NCBI RefSeq assembly: GCF_008801605.1
Contig: NZ_VZPJ01000003.1
Span: 248,001-312,000 of the forward strand
Length of the DNA: 64,000 nucleotides
Source of the DNA: Pseudomonas brassicacearum subsp. brassicacearum
Lineage (GTDB): Bacteria > Pseudomonadota > Gammaproteobacteria > Pseudomonadales > Pseudomonadaceae
Direction: 5' to 3'
The translations under genes were made by a program, and so were the position numbers. A model generated the notes under the pieces. It was not told the origin of the DNA, ran no database searches, and saw only the letters and a program-made list of their open reading frames with translations. Shown here piece after piece: positions 43,421-51,114 of this stretch. Every line of letters begins with the position of its first letter. Position 1 is the first letter of the stretch.

Positions 43421-44815
43421 TTACAGGTGGGATTCGGCGTATTCGGCCAGGATCGAGCGCGGTACGCCCTGCAGGGTGATGTGGACCCCGTTGGGGAAGT
43501 CCTTGAAGCGTTCGGTCAGGTAGGTCAGCCCGGAGCTGGTCGCGGACAGGTAAGGGGTGTCGATCTGCGCCAGGTTACCCAGGCACACCACTTTGGAACC
43601 GGCACCGGCACGGGTGATAATGGTTTTCATCTGGTGCGGGGTCAGGTTCTGGCATTCGTCGATCAGGATCAGGCTCTGCTGGAAGCTGCGCCCCCTAATG
43701 TAGTTGAGGGATTTGAACTGCAACGGCACTTTGCTGAGGATGTAGTCGACGCTGCCATGGGTGCTTTCGTCATCCATGTGCAAGGCTTCGAGGTTGTCGG
43801 TTATCGCCCCCAGCCACGGCTCCATTTTCTCCGCTTCGGTACCGGGCAGGAAGCCGATTTCCTGGTCCAGGCCCTGCACGCTGCGGGTGGCGATGATGCG
43901 CCGGTAGCGCTTGCTGACCATGGTCTGCTCGATGGCAGCGGCCAGGGCCAGAATGGTCTTGCCGGAACCGGCGGCGCCGGACAGGTTGACCAGGTGGATA
44001 TCCGGATCAAGCAAAGCGAACAGCGCCAGGCTCTGATAGATGTCACGGGGCTTGAGGCCCCAGGCTTCCTGATGCAGCAAAGGTTCCTGGTGCAGGTCGA
44101 GGATCAGCAGCTTGTCGACATGGATTTCCTTGATCCAGCCGACGAAGCCTTGTTCGTCGATGATGAACTCGTTGATGTGCACCGCCGGCAGGTTGTCGAT
44201 CAACTGCACCTGGTGCCAGGTGCGGCCGTGGTCCTGGCGGGTCTCGACCTTGCTCACACGGTCCCAGAAGGAGCCGGTCATGTTGTGGTAGCCATTGGGC
44301 AACAGCGAGACGTCGTCGACCAGTTGGTCGGTGCTGTAGTCCTCCGCCGCGATCCCGCAGGCGCGGGCCTTGAGGCGCATGTTGATGTCTTTGGTCACCA
44401 GCACCACGGCCTGGTCCTTGGTGCGCGCGTGCAGGTCGATCAACTGGTTGATGATGATGTTGTCGTTCAGGTGTTCAGGCAGCACCAGGTTGGGTTCGGT
44501 GCGCTTGCTCATCAAGATCGAAAGCAGGCCCTTGGGGCCACTTTTGCCGCGCTGGATCGGCACGCCGAGCTCAACGTCCTCCGGAGAGGCGTCACCCAGG
44601 GTCTTGTCGATCAGGCGGATCGCCTGCCGGCATTCGGCCGCAACGCTGTGGTGTCCGCTCTTGAGCTTGTCCAGCTCCTCAAGCACGGTCATCGGGATGG
44701 CAACGTGGTGTTCTTCGAAGTTCAGCAGGGCGTTTGGATCGTGGATCAATACGTTGGTATCGAGTACATAGAGGATTGGCTGGTTGGAGGAAAGGCTGCG
44801 TCCGTGGTCATCCAT
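43421..44815 (-). CDS. PIN-PhoH (PhoH2-type) ATPase/ribonuclease
   Basis: 464-aa fusion of an N-terminal PIN nuclease domain (YVLDTNVLIHDP with acidic Asp19, further acids to about residue 165) and a C-terminal PhoH ATPase domain. The latter has Walker A GAAGSGKT (280-287) and Walker B LILIDECQN (382-390). PhoH2 proteins studied in actinobacteria unwind and cleave RNA; the role in Pseudomonas is not established. It ends in a strong terminator and lies between moaC and a degenerate deacetylase on the same strand. Confidence 0.9.
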   Translation of the reverse strand: MDDHGRSLSSNQPILYVLDTNVLIHDPNALLNFEEHHVAIPMTVLEELDKLKSGHHSVAAECRQAIRLIDKTLGDASPEDVELGVPIQRGKSGPKGLLSILMSKRTEPNLVLPEHLNDNIIINQLIDLHARTKDQAVVLVTKDINMRLKARACGIAAEDYSTDQLVDDVSLLPNGYHNMTGSFWDRVSKVETRQDHGRTWHQVQLIDNLPAVHINEFIIDEQGFVGWIKEIHVDKLLILDLHQEPLLHQEAWGLKPRDIYQSLALFALLDPDIHLVNLSGAAGSGKTILALAAAIEQTMVSKRYRRIIATRSVQGLDQEIGFLPGTEAEKMEPWLGAITDNLEALHMDDESTHGSVDYILSKVPLQFKSLNYIRGRSFQQSLILIDECQNLTPHQMKTIITRAGAGSKVVCLGNLAQIDTPYLSATSSGLTYLTERFKDFPNGVHITLQGVPRSILAEYAESHL

Positions 44816-45151
44816 ACTCGGTCACCTATGTGGGGGCCATTCGACGCAATACCGTGACAGTGCTGCGCCTCGAGGTAGCCACCGAATTCACCCGCGACGA
44901 TTCAGGTGAACTGCACACAATCTGGGTCTTGGAAGACGCCACCTGTGTTGCAGGTTTCGGCGGTCTGTCTTCTTGATACTCCAAAAACCATGACAGGAAA
45001 AAGCACTTTGACGCTTTTTTGAAGTTTATTTTTCAGAGTGACGAATAACCCTTGGCGTACCGCCATTGCGCCGTTAAAGTCGGAAGTCCGGTTGTCATGA
45101 ATGTGCGCCGGTTTTTTCTCGTCCCCCAATGTTTCCGGGCCTTTTCAGGTT
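44816..45151. promoter_or_regulatory. Intergenic region upstream of the PIN-PhoH gene
   Basis: 336 bp. It contains a small hairpin ACCTGTGTTGCAGGT (44941-44955) and a terminator-like AAAAAGC..GCTTTTTT (44998-45020), which would suit the end of the minus-strand deacetylase transcript. The PhoH promoter should lie within the remaining 180 bp; no clear consensus was found. Short open frames here look non-coding. Confidence 0.35.
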
Positions 45152-46297
45152 TCAGCGAAACGCTTCCTGGCAGTCCGCCCAACCGATCCCGCTTTGCGCC
45201 GTCTGCGTCATCAACCAGGGCATCGCCGTTTTCACCCCATCCTGCTTGGCATTGAAATTGATCACCCCGTGACGCCACAGCAGCATCAGGGTCAGTACAC
45301 GCTGGGCGCTTTGCTCAGGCTTGAGTCGATTGTTGCTGTCCTGGGGATCGATGTCCCACAGCGCCACTTGCAAGCCCTGCTGCTGGAAGAACGCTTGCGC
45401 ATCGCCGCGACGCTGGCCTTGGGGCGGACGGAACAGCGGCACGAAATTTTCGGGCAGCTTGCCCTTGACCAGCTCGACACTGCGCCGGACCGAGTCTTGC
45501 CAGTCCTGCCAATAACTGTGGGAGCGGAACTCCCAGCCCTGCACGCCCACGCATTGTCTCGAATACAACGCCTGGAGATTGTTGACCGAGCCCTCTTGCA
45601 ACCGCGCCTGGATATCCTTGCCCAGCACGAAGAAGGTGCCATTGATGTTCGCCTTGCGCAGGTATTCGGCCAACCACGGGGTGTTGTCCGGCACAACGTT
45701 GGCGGCGCTGTCGAAGGTCAGCAGGAACAGGCGGTCGTTCATGCCTTCGCCGTTGCGTTCGTAATCGCCGAAACGTTCGATTTCGCTGCTGGTTTGCGGA
45801 AAAAGCGCGGCTTTACGCAACAGTTCGTCGCGGTATTGGGTATGAAAGATCTGGCTCGGCGCGGCCCACTTGATGTAGTAGGAATTGTCATCCAGATGGA
45901 ATCTGCGTGCCTCTTCGCGCAGGGTCGCCATGTCCTCGACCAGGTAACAGAAGGAAGCGTCCTGATCGCAACTGCGTTGGGCAAAGTTGTAGTTGGCCAA
46001 CAACCGCTGCCACAGCCGGGCGCGAAGCGCGTCGATAGCAACCATATTGACCGAACGCAGCCCCAGGTACTGCTTGAGCGCAATTTCGTCCATGGCATCG
46101 ACGTCCAGCAGGACCCGGGCGAACATCAGGATCTCGGCCCGCGAGGCCACGTCGAACAGCGTCGGGCTGGTGAGTTGTTCCGGCCAGGTGCTGCGGTCCA
46201 GGGTCGCGACGTCGTTGAGCGCGGGCGCGGCAATTGCACCCAGGCTCAACAGCCAGGCCGATAACAGAAGAGCGATACGCAAAAGGGATGTCTCCAT
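45152..46297 (-). CDS. Polysaccharide deacetylase-family protein with degenerate active site
   Basis: 381 aa with an export signal (METSLLRIALLLSAWLLSLGAIAAP). An N-terminal region of about 160 residues has two cysteines close together (Cys110, Cys117). A NodB-type domain follows from about 185. Motif 1 is LTFDSAAN: catalytic Asp196 remains but the metal-binding second Asp is Ser197. Motif 2 is SHSYWQ: His260 remains but the second His is Gln264. Motif 3 is RPPQ at 290-293. Two of three metal ligands are therefore lost. It may be a non-enzymatic carbohydrate-binding protein or use a different site. It is not obviously linked to the alginate genes. Confidence 0.78.
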   Translation of the reverse strand: METSLLRIALLLSAWLLSLGAIAAPALNDVATLDRSTWPEQLTSPTLFDVASRAEILMFARVLLDVDAMDEIALKQYLGLRSVNMVAIDALRARLWQRLLANYNFAQRSCDQDASFCYLVEDMATLREEARRFHLDDNSYYIKWAAPSQIFHTQYRDELLRKAALFPQTSSEIERFGDYERNGEGMNDRLFLLTFDSAANVVPDNTPWLAEYLRKANINGTFFVLGKDIQARLQEGSVNNLQALYSRQCVGVQGWEFRSHSYWQDWQDSVRRSVELVKGKLPENFVPLFRPPQGQRRGDAQAFFQQQGLQVALWDIDPQDSNNRLKPEQSAQRVLTLMLLWRHGVINFNAKQDGVKTAMPWLMTQTAQSGIGWADCQEAFR

Positions 46298-46370
46298 AAC
46301 GAAACCCGCGCGGCATCATAGCCGATCCTGGCGCAATACCCTTGTGATCAGAGGACTTGGGGAGCAGACC

Positions 46371-46476
46371 TGTGGGAGCAAAGCTTGCTCGCGATGCAGG
46401 CGACAAGGTCCATCTGCAAGATTGCGTCATCGTTCATCGCGAGCAAGCTTTGCTCCCACAGACTTAGCTCCCACAG
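46371..46476. repeat. Variant REPIN upstream of yaaA
   Basis: Arms of the GGGAGCAAAGCTTGCTC variant (as at 14291-14395) facing each other, with an additional partial arm (TTAGCTCCCACAGC) at the right. Between divergent genes, about 110 bp before yaaA. Confidence 0.8.
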
Positions 46477-46590
46477 CTCCCTCACCACAAATGCCCGTCA
46501 ATACTCGCCCATCCATCACCTATCACCCCAATAGCTGGAGTCCACCCGGACAACCCCCTAGAATCGCCGCACCCTCAAGGAGACGATTTC

Positions 46591-47370
46591 ATGCTGATGG
46601 TGATTTCCCCCGCCAAGACCCTCGATTACGAAACACCGCCGGCCACCGCGCGTTTTACCCAGCCGCAGTACCTGGATCATTCCCAGGAACTGATCGAGCA
46701 ACTGCGCGAACTCTCCCCGGCACAGATCAGCGAGCTGATGCATGTCTCCGACAAGATCGGCGGCCTCAATGCCGCGCGATTTGGCAGTTGGACACCGGCG
46801 TTCACCCCAACCAATGCCAAGCAGGCGCTGCTGGCCTTCAAGGGCGACGTGTACACGGGCCTCGATGCGCAGAGCTTTGGCGACGCCGACTTCGACTACG
46901 CCCAGCAACATCTGCGCATGCTTTCTGGCCTCTATGGCCTGCTGCGGCCACTGGACCTGATGCAACCCTATCGCCTGGAAATGGGCACTAAGCTGGCCAA
47001 TGCCCGGGGCAAGGACCTTTATGCTTTCTGGGGCACGCGCATCAGCGAATGGTTGAACGAAGCCCTCGCCGACCAGGGCGACGACGTACTGCTGAACCTG
47101 GCTTCCAATGAATACTTCTCGGCGGTCAAGCGCAGCGCACTGAAAGCGCGCGTCATCGATACCGAATTCCGCGACCTAAAAAATGGCCAGTACAAAATCA
47201 TCAGCTTCTACGCCAAGAAAGCCCGGGGCCTGATGAGTCGTTTCGTGATTCAGGAAAGGATCAACGACCCTGCGGCACTCAGCCAATTCGATGTACAGGG
47301 CTACCGCTTCAACGCCCAACAGTCGAGCCGGGACAAACTGGTTTTCCTGCGCGATCACGCCCCTGAATAA
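46591..47370 (+). CDS. yaaA: Peroxide stress protein YaaA (UPF0246)
   Basis: In E. coli YaaA lowers free iron during hydrogen peroxide stress and belongs to a DNA-binding, beta-cup fold family. 259 aa: [14 protein letters not shown], then [59 protein letters not shown], and the C-terminal [26 protein letters not shown] lies 8 bp before the ATG. It is the last gene before the alginate promoter region. Confidence 0.94.
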   Translation: MLMVISPAKTLDYETPPATARFTQPQYLDHSQELIEQLRELSPAQISELMHVSDKIGGLNAARFGSWTPAFTPTNAKQALLAFKGDVYTGLDAQSFGDADFDYAQQHLRMLSGLYGLLRPLDLMQPYRLEMGTKLANARGKDLYAFWGTRISEWLNEALADQGDDVLLNLASNEYFSAVKRSALKARVIDTEFRDLKNGQYKIISFYAKKARGLMSRFVIQERINDPAALSQFDVQGYRFNAQQSSRDKLVFLRDHAPE

Positions 47371-47386
47371 GGCATAACCTTATACC

Positions 47387-47403
47387 GCCCCCTGATCGGG
47401 GGC
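47387..47403 (+). terminator. Weak hairpin after yaaA
   Basis: GCCCCCTGATCGGGGGC, 6-bp GC stem, 16 bp after the stop. No T-run follows, so termination may be incomplete or factor-dependent. Confidence 0.45.
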
Positions 47404-47447
47404 TTCGATCATCTGCCTACTTGTCATCTTAGTTCCTCGCCCACCTC

Positions 47448-47463
47448 GCCATTTTCATGGCGC
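47448..47463. promoter_or_regulatory. Palindrome CGCCATTTTCATGGCG
   Basis: Six-bp perfect arms around TTTC. It shares the GCCAT..ATGGC design with the palindrome at 48146-48158 just before algD, about 700 bp away. Possible operator for the same protein; AmrZ is a candidate because it binds GGCCAT-type sites at algD in P. aeruginosa. Confidence 0.45.
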
Positions 47464-47524
47464 CAATAAATCGCCCCACCCCTGCGCTAACTTTTCTTTC
47501 ACTCGACACTCGTCAGTTTTTTGC

Positions 47525-47559
47525 GTAGTGGCACCGATTTTTTTCATCGGTAGTGGCAC
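47525..47559. repeat. Direct repeats GTAGTGGCAC flanking a hairpin
   Basis: GTAGTGGCAC at 47525-47534 and 47550-47559, 25 bp apart, bracket ACCGAT..ATCGGT (47533-47551). A second pair of related words, AGTGCCATC, lies at 47609-47617 and 47629-47637, exactly 20 bp apart. Confidence 0.6.
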
Positions 47560-47646
47560 AAAACTATCTACCCCTTCTAACTCCCCATTAATAAAGGGCG
47601 AAACGGTAAGTGCCATCATATTGAGGCCAGTGCCATCTTCGATAAT

Positions 47647-47666
47647 ATTTCGAAAAATTTCGAAAA
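47647..47666. repeat. Tandem decamer (ATTTCGAAAA)x2
   Basis: Two exact copies of ATTTCGAAAA with a 10-bp period, so the A/T tracts are in phase with the helix. Such DNA is intrinsically curved and is a plausible site for an architectural protein such as IHF or HU. Confidence 0.6.
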
Positions 47667-47760
47667 TCGCGATGAGCGGATCGGAACTATGTGAAATTGC
47701 ATGGCTCATACCATCCGTAACGATTCTCGGCGAGCGTGTACGAGATAACTTACAAAGGAC

Positions 47761-47769
47761 GACGAACGG
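47761..47769 (-). promoter_or_regulatory. AlgR box 1
   Basis: GACGAACGG on the plus strand, that is CCGTTCGTC on the minus strand, an exact match to the far-upstream AlgR site of P. aeruginosa algD. It lies about 415 bp before the algD start. Confidence 0.7.
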
Positions 47770-47776
47770 ATTAACC

Positions 47777-47794
47777 AAGTTGTCACGACAACTT
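47777..47794. promoter_or_regulatory. Perfect 18-bp palindrome between the AlgR boxes
   Basis: AAGTTGTCACGACAACTT has 8-bp perfect arms and a 2-bp centre. Its position between two AlgR boxes suggests an activator or repressor site. AlgB, an NtrC-type activator of algD, is one candidate. Confidence 0.55.
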
Positions 47795-47795
47795 A

Positions 47796-47804
47796 GTCAA
47801 ACGG
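47796..47804 (-). promoter_or_regulatory. AlgR box 2
   Basis: GTCAAACGG, that is CCGTTTGAC on the minus strand, one mismatch from the AlgR site CCGTTTGTC. It lies 35 bp after box 1 and two bases after the palindrome. Confidence 0.5.
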
Positions 47805-48053
47805 TCGTCTAATTGGATCCACCCTTAAAGGATGGGAGATAAAGCACCATTACTATCCCCTACAAGGCCAAGGCTGCGCCCCTATAACGTGCTCACCCGA
47901 GCACACAAACTTTTGATTTTGTGGGCTTTTTGCCAGGGATCGAAAGTGAAGGACCTTTGCACGAGCGTTCCCGATAACGAGGACTGGCTGCATAACAGGG
48001 CAGGTCATAACAACTAGGCCACATTGCGCACAACTTGAGTGCATTTATTTAGA

Positions 48054-48115
48054 CACTCGGAACTTAGTATGCCTGCACACGGCATTGTGGCGCCTGCATT
48101 CCACACTTCCGAGTG
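48054..48115 (+). promoter_or_regulatory. Probable AlgU promoter of algD within a long inverted repeat
   Basis: GGAACTT at 48059-48065 matches the -35 of AlgU (sigma-22) promoters. The expected -10 (TCTGA-like, 16-17 bp on) is poorly matched. CACTCGGAA (48054-48062) overlaps this -35 and is inverted as TTCCGAGTG (48107-48115), 44 bp downstream. Confidence 0.5.
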
Positions 48116-48145
48116 CACTATGACCGCTGAACACTATTAACTCCG

Positions 48146-48158
48146 GCCATTTAATGGC
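48146..48158. promoter_or_regulatory. Palindrome GCCATTTAATGGC before algD
   Basis: Perfect 6-bp arms around a single T, ending 22 bp before the algD ATG, inside the presumed mRNA leader. The related element at 47448-47463 suggests a pair of operators. The algD ribosome site GAGGGAAA follows. Confidence 0.5.
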
Positions 48159-48180
48159 GTGAAAAACAGAGGGAAATGCG

Positions 48181-49497
48181 ATGCGCATTAGCATATTTGG
48201 TTTGGGTTACGTCGGTGCAGTATGTGCCGGTTGCCTGTCTGCACGGGGCCATGATGTAGTTGGCGTAGATGTCGCCAAAGACAAAATCGACATGATCAAC
48301 GCTGGCAAATCGCCAATCGTTGAACCGGGTCTTGGCGAGCTATTGGCGCAAGGCATTCAAACAGGCCGGCTGCGTGGTACCACCAACTTCGCCGAAGCCA
48401 TTCGCGATACTGACCTGTCGATGATTTGTGTCGGTACACCAAGCAAAAAGAACGGCGACCTGGAACTGAACTACATCGAAGCCGTGTGCCGCGAGATCGG
48501 TTTTGTCCTGCGTGACAAGACCACCCGCCACACCATCGTGGTTCGTAGCACCGTATTGCCGGGCACTGTGGCAAACGTCGTCATCCCGATCCTGGAAGAC
48601 TGCTCCGGCAAGAAAGCCGGCGTCGATTTCGGTGTCGCAGTCAACCCTGAATTCCTGCGCGAAAGCACCGCGATCAAAGACTACGACCAGCCGCCGATGA
48701 CCGTTATCGGTGAGTTCGACAAAGCCTCTGGCGACGTTCTGCAATCGCTGTACGAAGAGCTCGACGCGCCGATCATCCGCAAGGACATCGCCGTTGCCGA
48801 GATGATCAAGTACACCTGCAACGTGTGGCACGCCACCAAGGTGACCTTCGCCAACGAGATCGGCAACATCGCCAAGGCTGTCGGCGTCGATGGTCGTGAA
48901 GTGATGGATGTGGTCTGCCAGGACAAGACCCTGAACCTGTCCCAGTACTACATGCGTCCAGGCTTCGCCTTCGGCGGCTCCTGCCTGCCCAAGGACGTTC
49001 GCGCCCTGACCTACCGCGCCGGTTCCCTGGACGTGGAAGCGCCGCTGCTCAACTCGCTGATGCGCAGCAACGAATCCCAGGTGCAGAACGCCTTCGACAT
49101 CGTTTCCAGCCACGACAAGCGCAAAGTCGCCCTGCTGGGCCTGAGCTTCAAGGCCGGTACCGACGACCTGCGTGAAAGCCCACTGGTAGAACTGGCGGAG
49201 ATGCTGATCGGCAAGGGTTTCGACCTGAAGATCTACGACAGCAACGTCGAATACGCCCGCGTCCACGGTGCGAACAAGGATTACATCGAGTCGAAGATCC
49301 CTCACGTCTCGTCCTTGCTCAACTCCGACTTCGACTCGGTGATCGACAGCTCCGACATCATCATCCTGGGTAACCGCGATGAGAAGTTCCGCGCGCTGAC
49401 CGAGAACGTACCGGAAGGCAAGCAGGTCATCGACCTGGTCGGCTTCATGTCCAAGGCCACCAACCCGAGTGGCCGGACCGAAGGCATCTGCTGGTAA
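48181..49497 (+). CDS. algD: GDP-mannose 6-dehydrogenase
   Basis: Committed step of alginate synthesis, a double NAD-dependent oxidation of GDP-mannose to GDP-mannuronic acid. 438 aa, as usual. The N-terminal NAD fold is ISIFGLGYVGAVCAGCLS. The central domain has NPEFLRESTAIKDY and conserved Lys/Asn residues in MIKYTCNVWHATKVTFANE. The catalytic cysteine is Cys268 in FAFGGSCLPKDVRAL. A C-terminal nucleotide-sugar domain follows. First gene of the operon. Confidence 0.98.
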   Translation: MRISIFGLGYVGAVCAGCLSARGHDVVGVDVAKDKIDMINAGKSPIVEPGLGELLAQGIQTGRLRGTTNFAEAIRDTDLSMICVGTPSKKNGDLELNYIEAVCREIGFVLRDKTTRHTIVVRSTVLPGTVANVVIPILEDCSGKKAGVDFGVAVNPEFLRESTAIKDYDQPPMTVIGEFDKASGDVLQSLYEELDAPIIRKDIAVAEMIKYTCNVWHATKVTFANEIGNIAKAVGVDGREVMDVVCQDKTLNLSQYYMRPGFAFGGSCLPKDVRALTYRAGSLDVEAPLLNSLMRSNESQVQNAFDIVSSHDKRKVALLGLSFKAGTDDLRESPLVELAEMLIGKGFDLKIYDSNVEYARVHGANKDYIESKIPHVSSLLNSDFDSVIDSSDIIILGNRDEKFRALTENVPEGKQVIDLVGFMSKATNPSGRTEGICW

Positions 49498-49588
49498 GTC
49501 TGTTTGCCGGCCGGGGCATGCCCCGGCCGGCCTTTCGCCTGCCTTAACCCATCGGGCCGCCCACAAGGCCCGCCCGAGATAGAGACGG

Positions 49589-51079
49589 ATGCAGATTATG
49601 CACAGGCTAAAGCACGGCCTGCTTCAGGCCGCCGGTTGGCTGTTTTACTTGAGTTTATTGATGGGCATCGCCATGGCGCTGCCCACGTCCACGTTCGACT
49701 CCGAATCCAAGGACTTCATCTTCCTGATCGGCGCCGTGGGCATCTGGCGTTACTCCATGGGAGCAACGCATTTCGTGCGCGGCATGATCTTCCTGTACAT
49801 CGTCTACCCGCACCTGCGCCGCAAGGTACGCAAGCTGGGCAAGGCGGCGGATCCGTCCCATGTGTACCTGATGGTCACCAGCTTCCGGATCGATGCGCTG
49901 ACCACCGCCCAGGTGTATGGCTCGGTGATTCGCGAGGCCATCGAATGCGGGCTGCCCACCACCGTGGTCTGCTCCATCGTGGAAATGTCCGACGAACTGC
50001 TGGTCAAGAGCCTCTGGGCCCGCATGAACCCACCAGCGCGGGTCAAGCTGGACTTCGTGCGTATCCCTGGCACCGGCAAGCGCGACGGCCTGGCCTACGG
50101 TTTCCGCGCCATCTCCCGCCACTTGCCGGACGACCGCGCCGTAGTAGCGGTGATCGACGGCGACACCGTGCTCGCCGAAGGCGTCGTGCGCAAGACCGTG
50201 CCGTGGTTCCAACTGTTCGGCAACGTCGGCGGCCTGACCACCAACGAGTTCTGCGAAGTGCGCGGCGGCTACATCATGAGCGAATGGCACAAGCTGCGTT
50301 TCGCCCAGCGTCACATCAACATGTGCTCCATGGCCTTGTCCAAGCGCGTGCTGACCATGACCGGCCGCATGTCGGTGTTCCGCGCCACCGTGGTCACCAA
50401 CCCGGACTTCATCGCCGACGTGGAAAGCGACTCGCTGCAACACTGGCGCCTGGGCCGCTTCAAGTTCCTGACCGGCGATGACAAGTCGAGCTGGTTCAGC
50501 CTGATGCGCCTGGGTTACGACACCTTCTACGTGCCCGATGCGGCGATCAACACCGTTGAACACCCGCCGGAGAAGAGCTTCATCAAGGCCAGCCGAAAAC
50601 TGATGTTCCGCTGGTACGGCAACAACCTGCGGCAGAACTCCCGGGCACTGGGCCTGGGTCTGCGCCGTCTGGGCCTGTTCACCTCGGTGGTGCTGTTCGA
50701 CCAGCGTGTGTCGATGTGGACCTCGCTGCTGGGCCTGACCGTGGCACTGATCGCCAGCTTCAAGTACGGCACCGCGTTCATCCTGGTGTACCTGCTGTGG
50801 ATCGGCATCACGCGGTTGATCCTGACACTGTTGCTGTCGTGCTCCGGACACCGGATCGGCCCTGCCTACCCGGCGATTCTCTATTACAACCAGATCGTCG
50901 GTGCCCTGGTGAAGATCTACGTGTTCTTCCGCCTCGATCAACAGTCCTGGACCCGCCAGCCCACCCACCTGACCCGTGATCTCGCCAGCTTTCAACGTTG
51001 GTTCAACACTTGGTCGTCTCGGACCATGACCTTCTCCGCCGGCAGCATTTTTGTCGCCGTGCTGCTGACGATGGTCTGA
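49589..51079 (+). CDS. alg8: Alginate polymerase catalytic subunit Alg8
   Basis: Inner-membrane family 2 glycosyltransferase that polymerises GDP-mannuronate. 496 aa with N-terminal helices (about 10-60), a cytosolic GT domain with [11 protein letters not shown] (metal-binding acids), and C-terminal helices from about 370. ATG at 49598 ([10 protein letters not shown]) is the start used in P. aeruginosa and is equally possible; at 49589 the GAGA site is better spaced. It needs Alg44 bound to c-di-GMP for activity. Confidence 0.96.
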   Translation: MQIMHRLKHGLLQAAGWLFYLSLLMGIAMALPTSTFDSESKDFIFLIGAVGIWRYSMGATHFVRGMIFLYIVYPHLRRKVRKLGKAADPSHVYLMVTSFRIDALTTAQVYGSVIREAIECGLPTTVVCSIVEMSDELLVKSLWARMNPPARVKLDFVRIPGTGKRDGLAYGFRAISRHLPDDRAVVAVIDGDTVLAEGVVRKTVPWFQLFGNVGGLTTNEFCEVRGGYIMSEWHKLRFAQRHINMCSMALSKRVLTMTGRMSVFRATVVTNPDFIADVESDSLQHWRLGRFKFLTGDDKSSWFSLMRLGYDTFYVPDAAINTVEHPPEKSFIKASRKLMFRWYGNNLRQNSRALGLGLRRLGLFTSVVLFDQRVSMWTSLLGLTVALIASFKYGTAFILVYLLWIGITRLILTLLLSCSGHRIGPAYPAILYYNQIVGALVKIYVFFRLDQQSWTRQPTHLTRDLASFQRWFNTWSSRTMTFSAGSIFVAVLLTMV

Positions 51080-51114
51080 CCGGACTTGAATGAATTAACT
51101 AGGAAATCGCCCCT

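Larger units (their letters stand above)
47404..48180 (+). promoter_or_regulatory. algD promoter and long upstream control region
   Basis: 777 bp of comparatively AT-rich DNA without a credible gene, upstream of the alginate operon. Elements visible by eye: palindromes at 47448-47463, 47533-47551, 47777-47794, 47889-47904 and 48146-48158; paired direct repeats at 47525-47559 and 47609-47637; an exact tandem decamer at 47647-47666; AlgR-type boxes at 47761-47769 and 47796-47804; and an AlgU-type -35 at 48060-48065. In P. aeruginosa this region integrates AlgU, AlgR, AlgB, AmrZ and IHF over several hundred base pairs; the size here is comparable. Confidence 0.8.

Noticed and set aside
44734..45129. 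Short ORFs on both strands upstream of the PIN-PhoH gene
   Set aside because: They overlap the PhoH start or each other, lack ribosome sites and show no conserved-looking composition.
47525..47565. Sigma-54 promoter at the TGGCAC words upstream of algD
   Set aside because: TGGCAC occurs twice but the GC of the -12 element is missing at the required distance in both.
47832..48017. Small plus-strand ORF of 61 codons in the algD control region
   Set aside because: No ribosome site, no family features, and it overlaps the GTGCTC..GAGCAC palindrome; more likely regulatory DNA.
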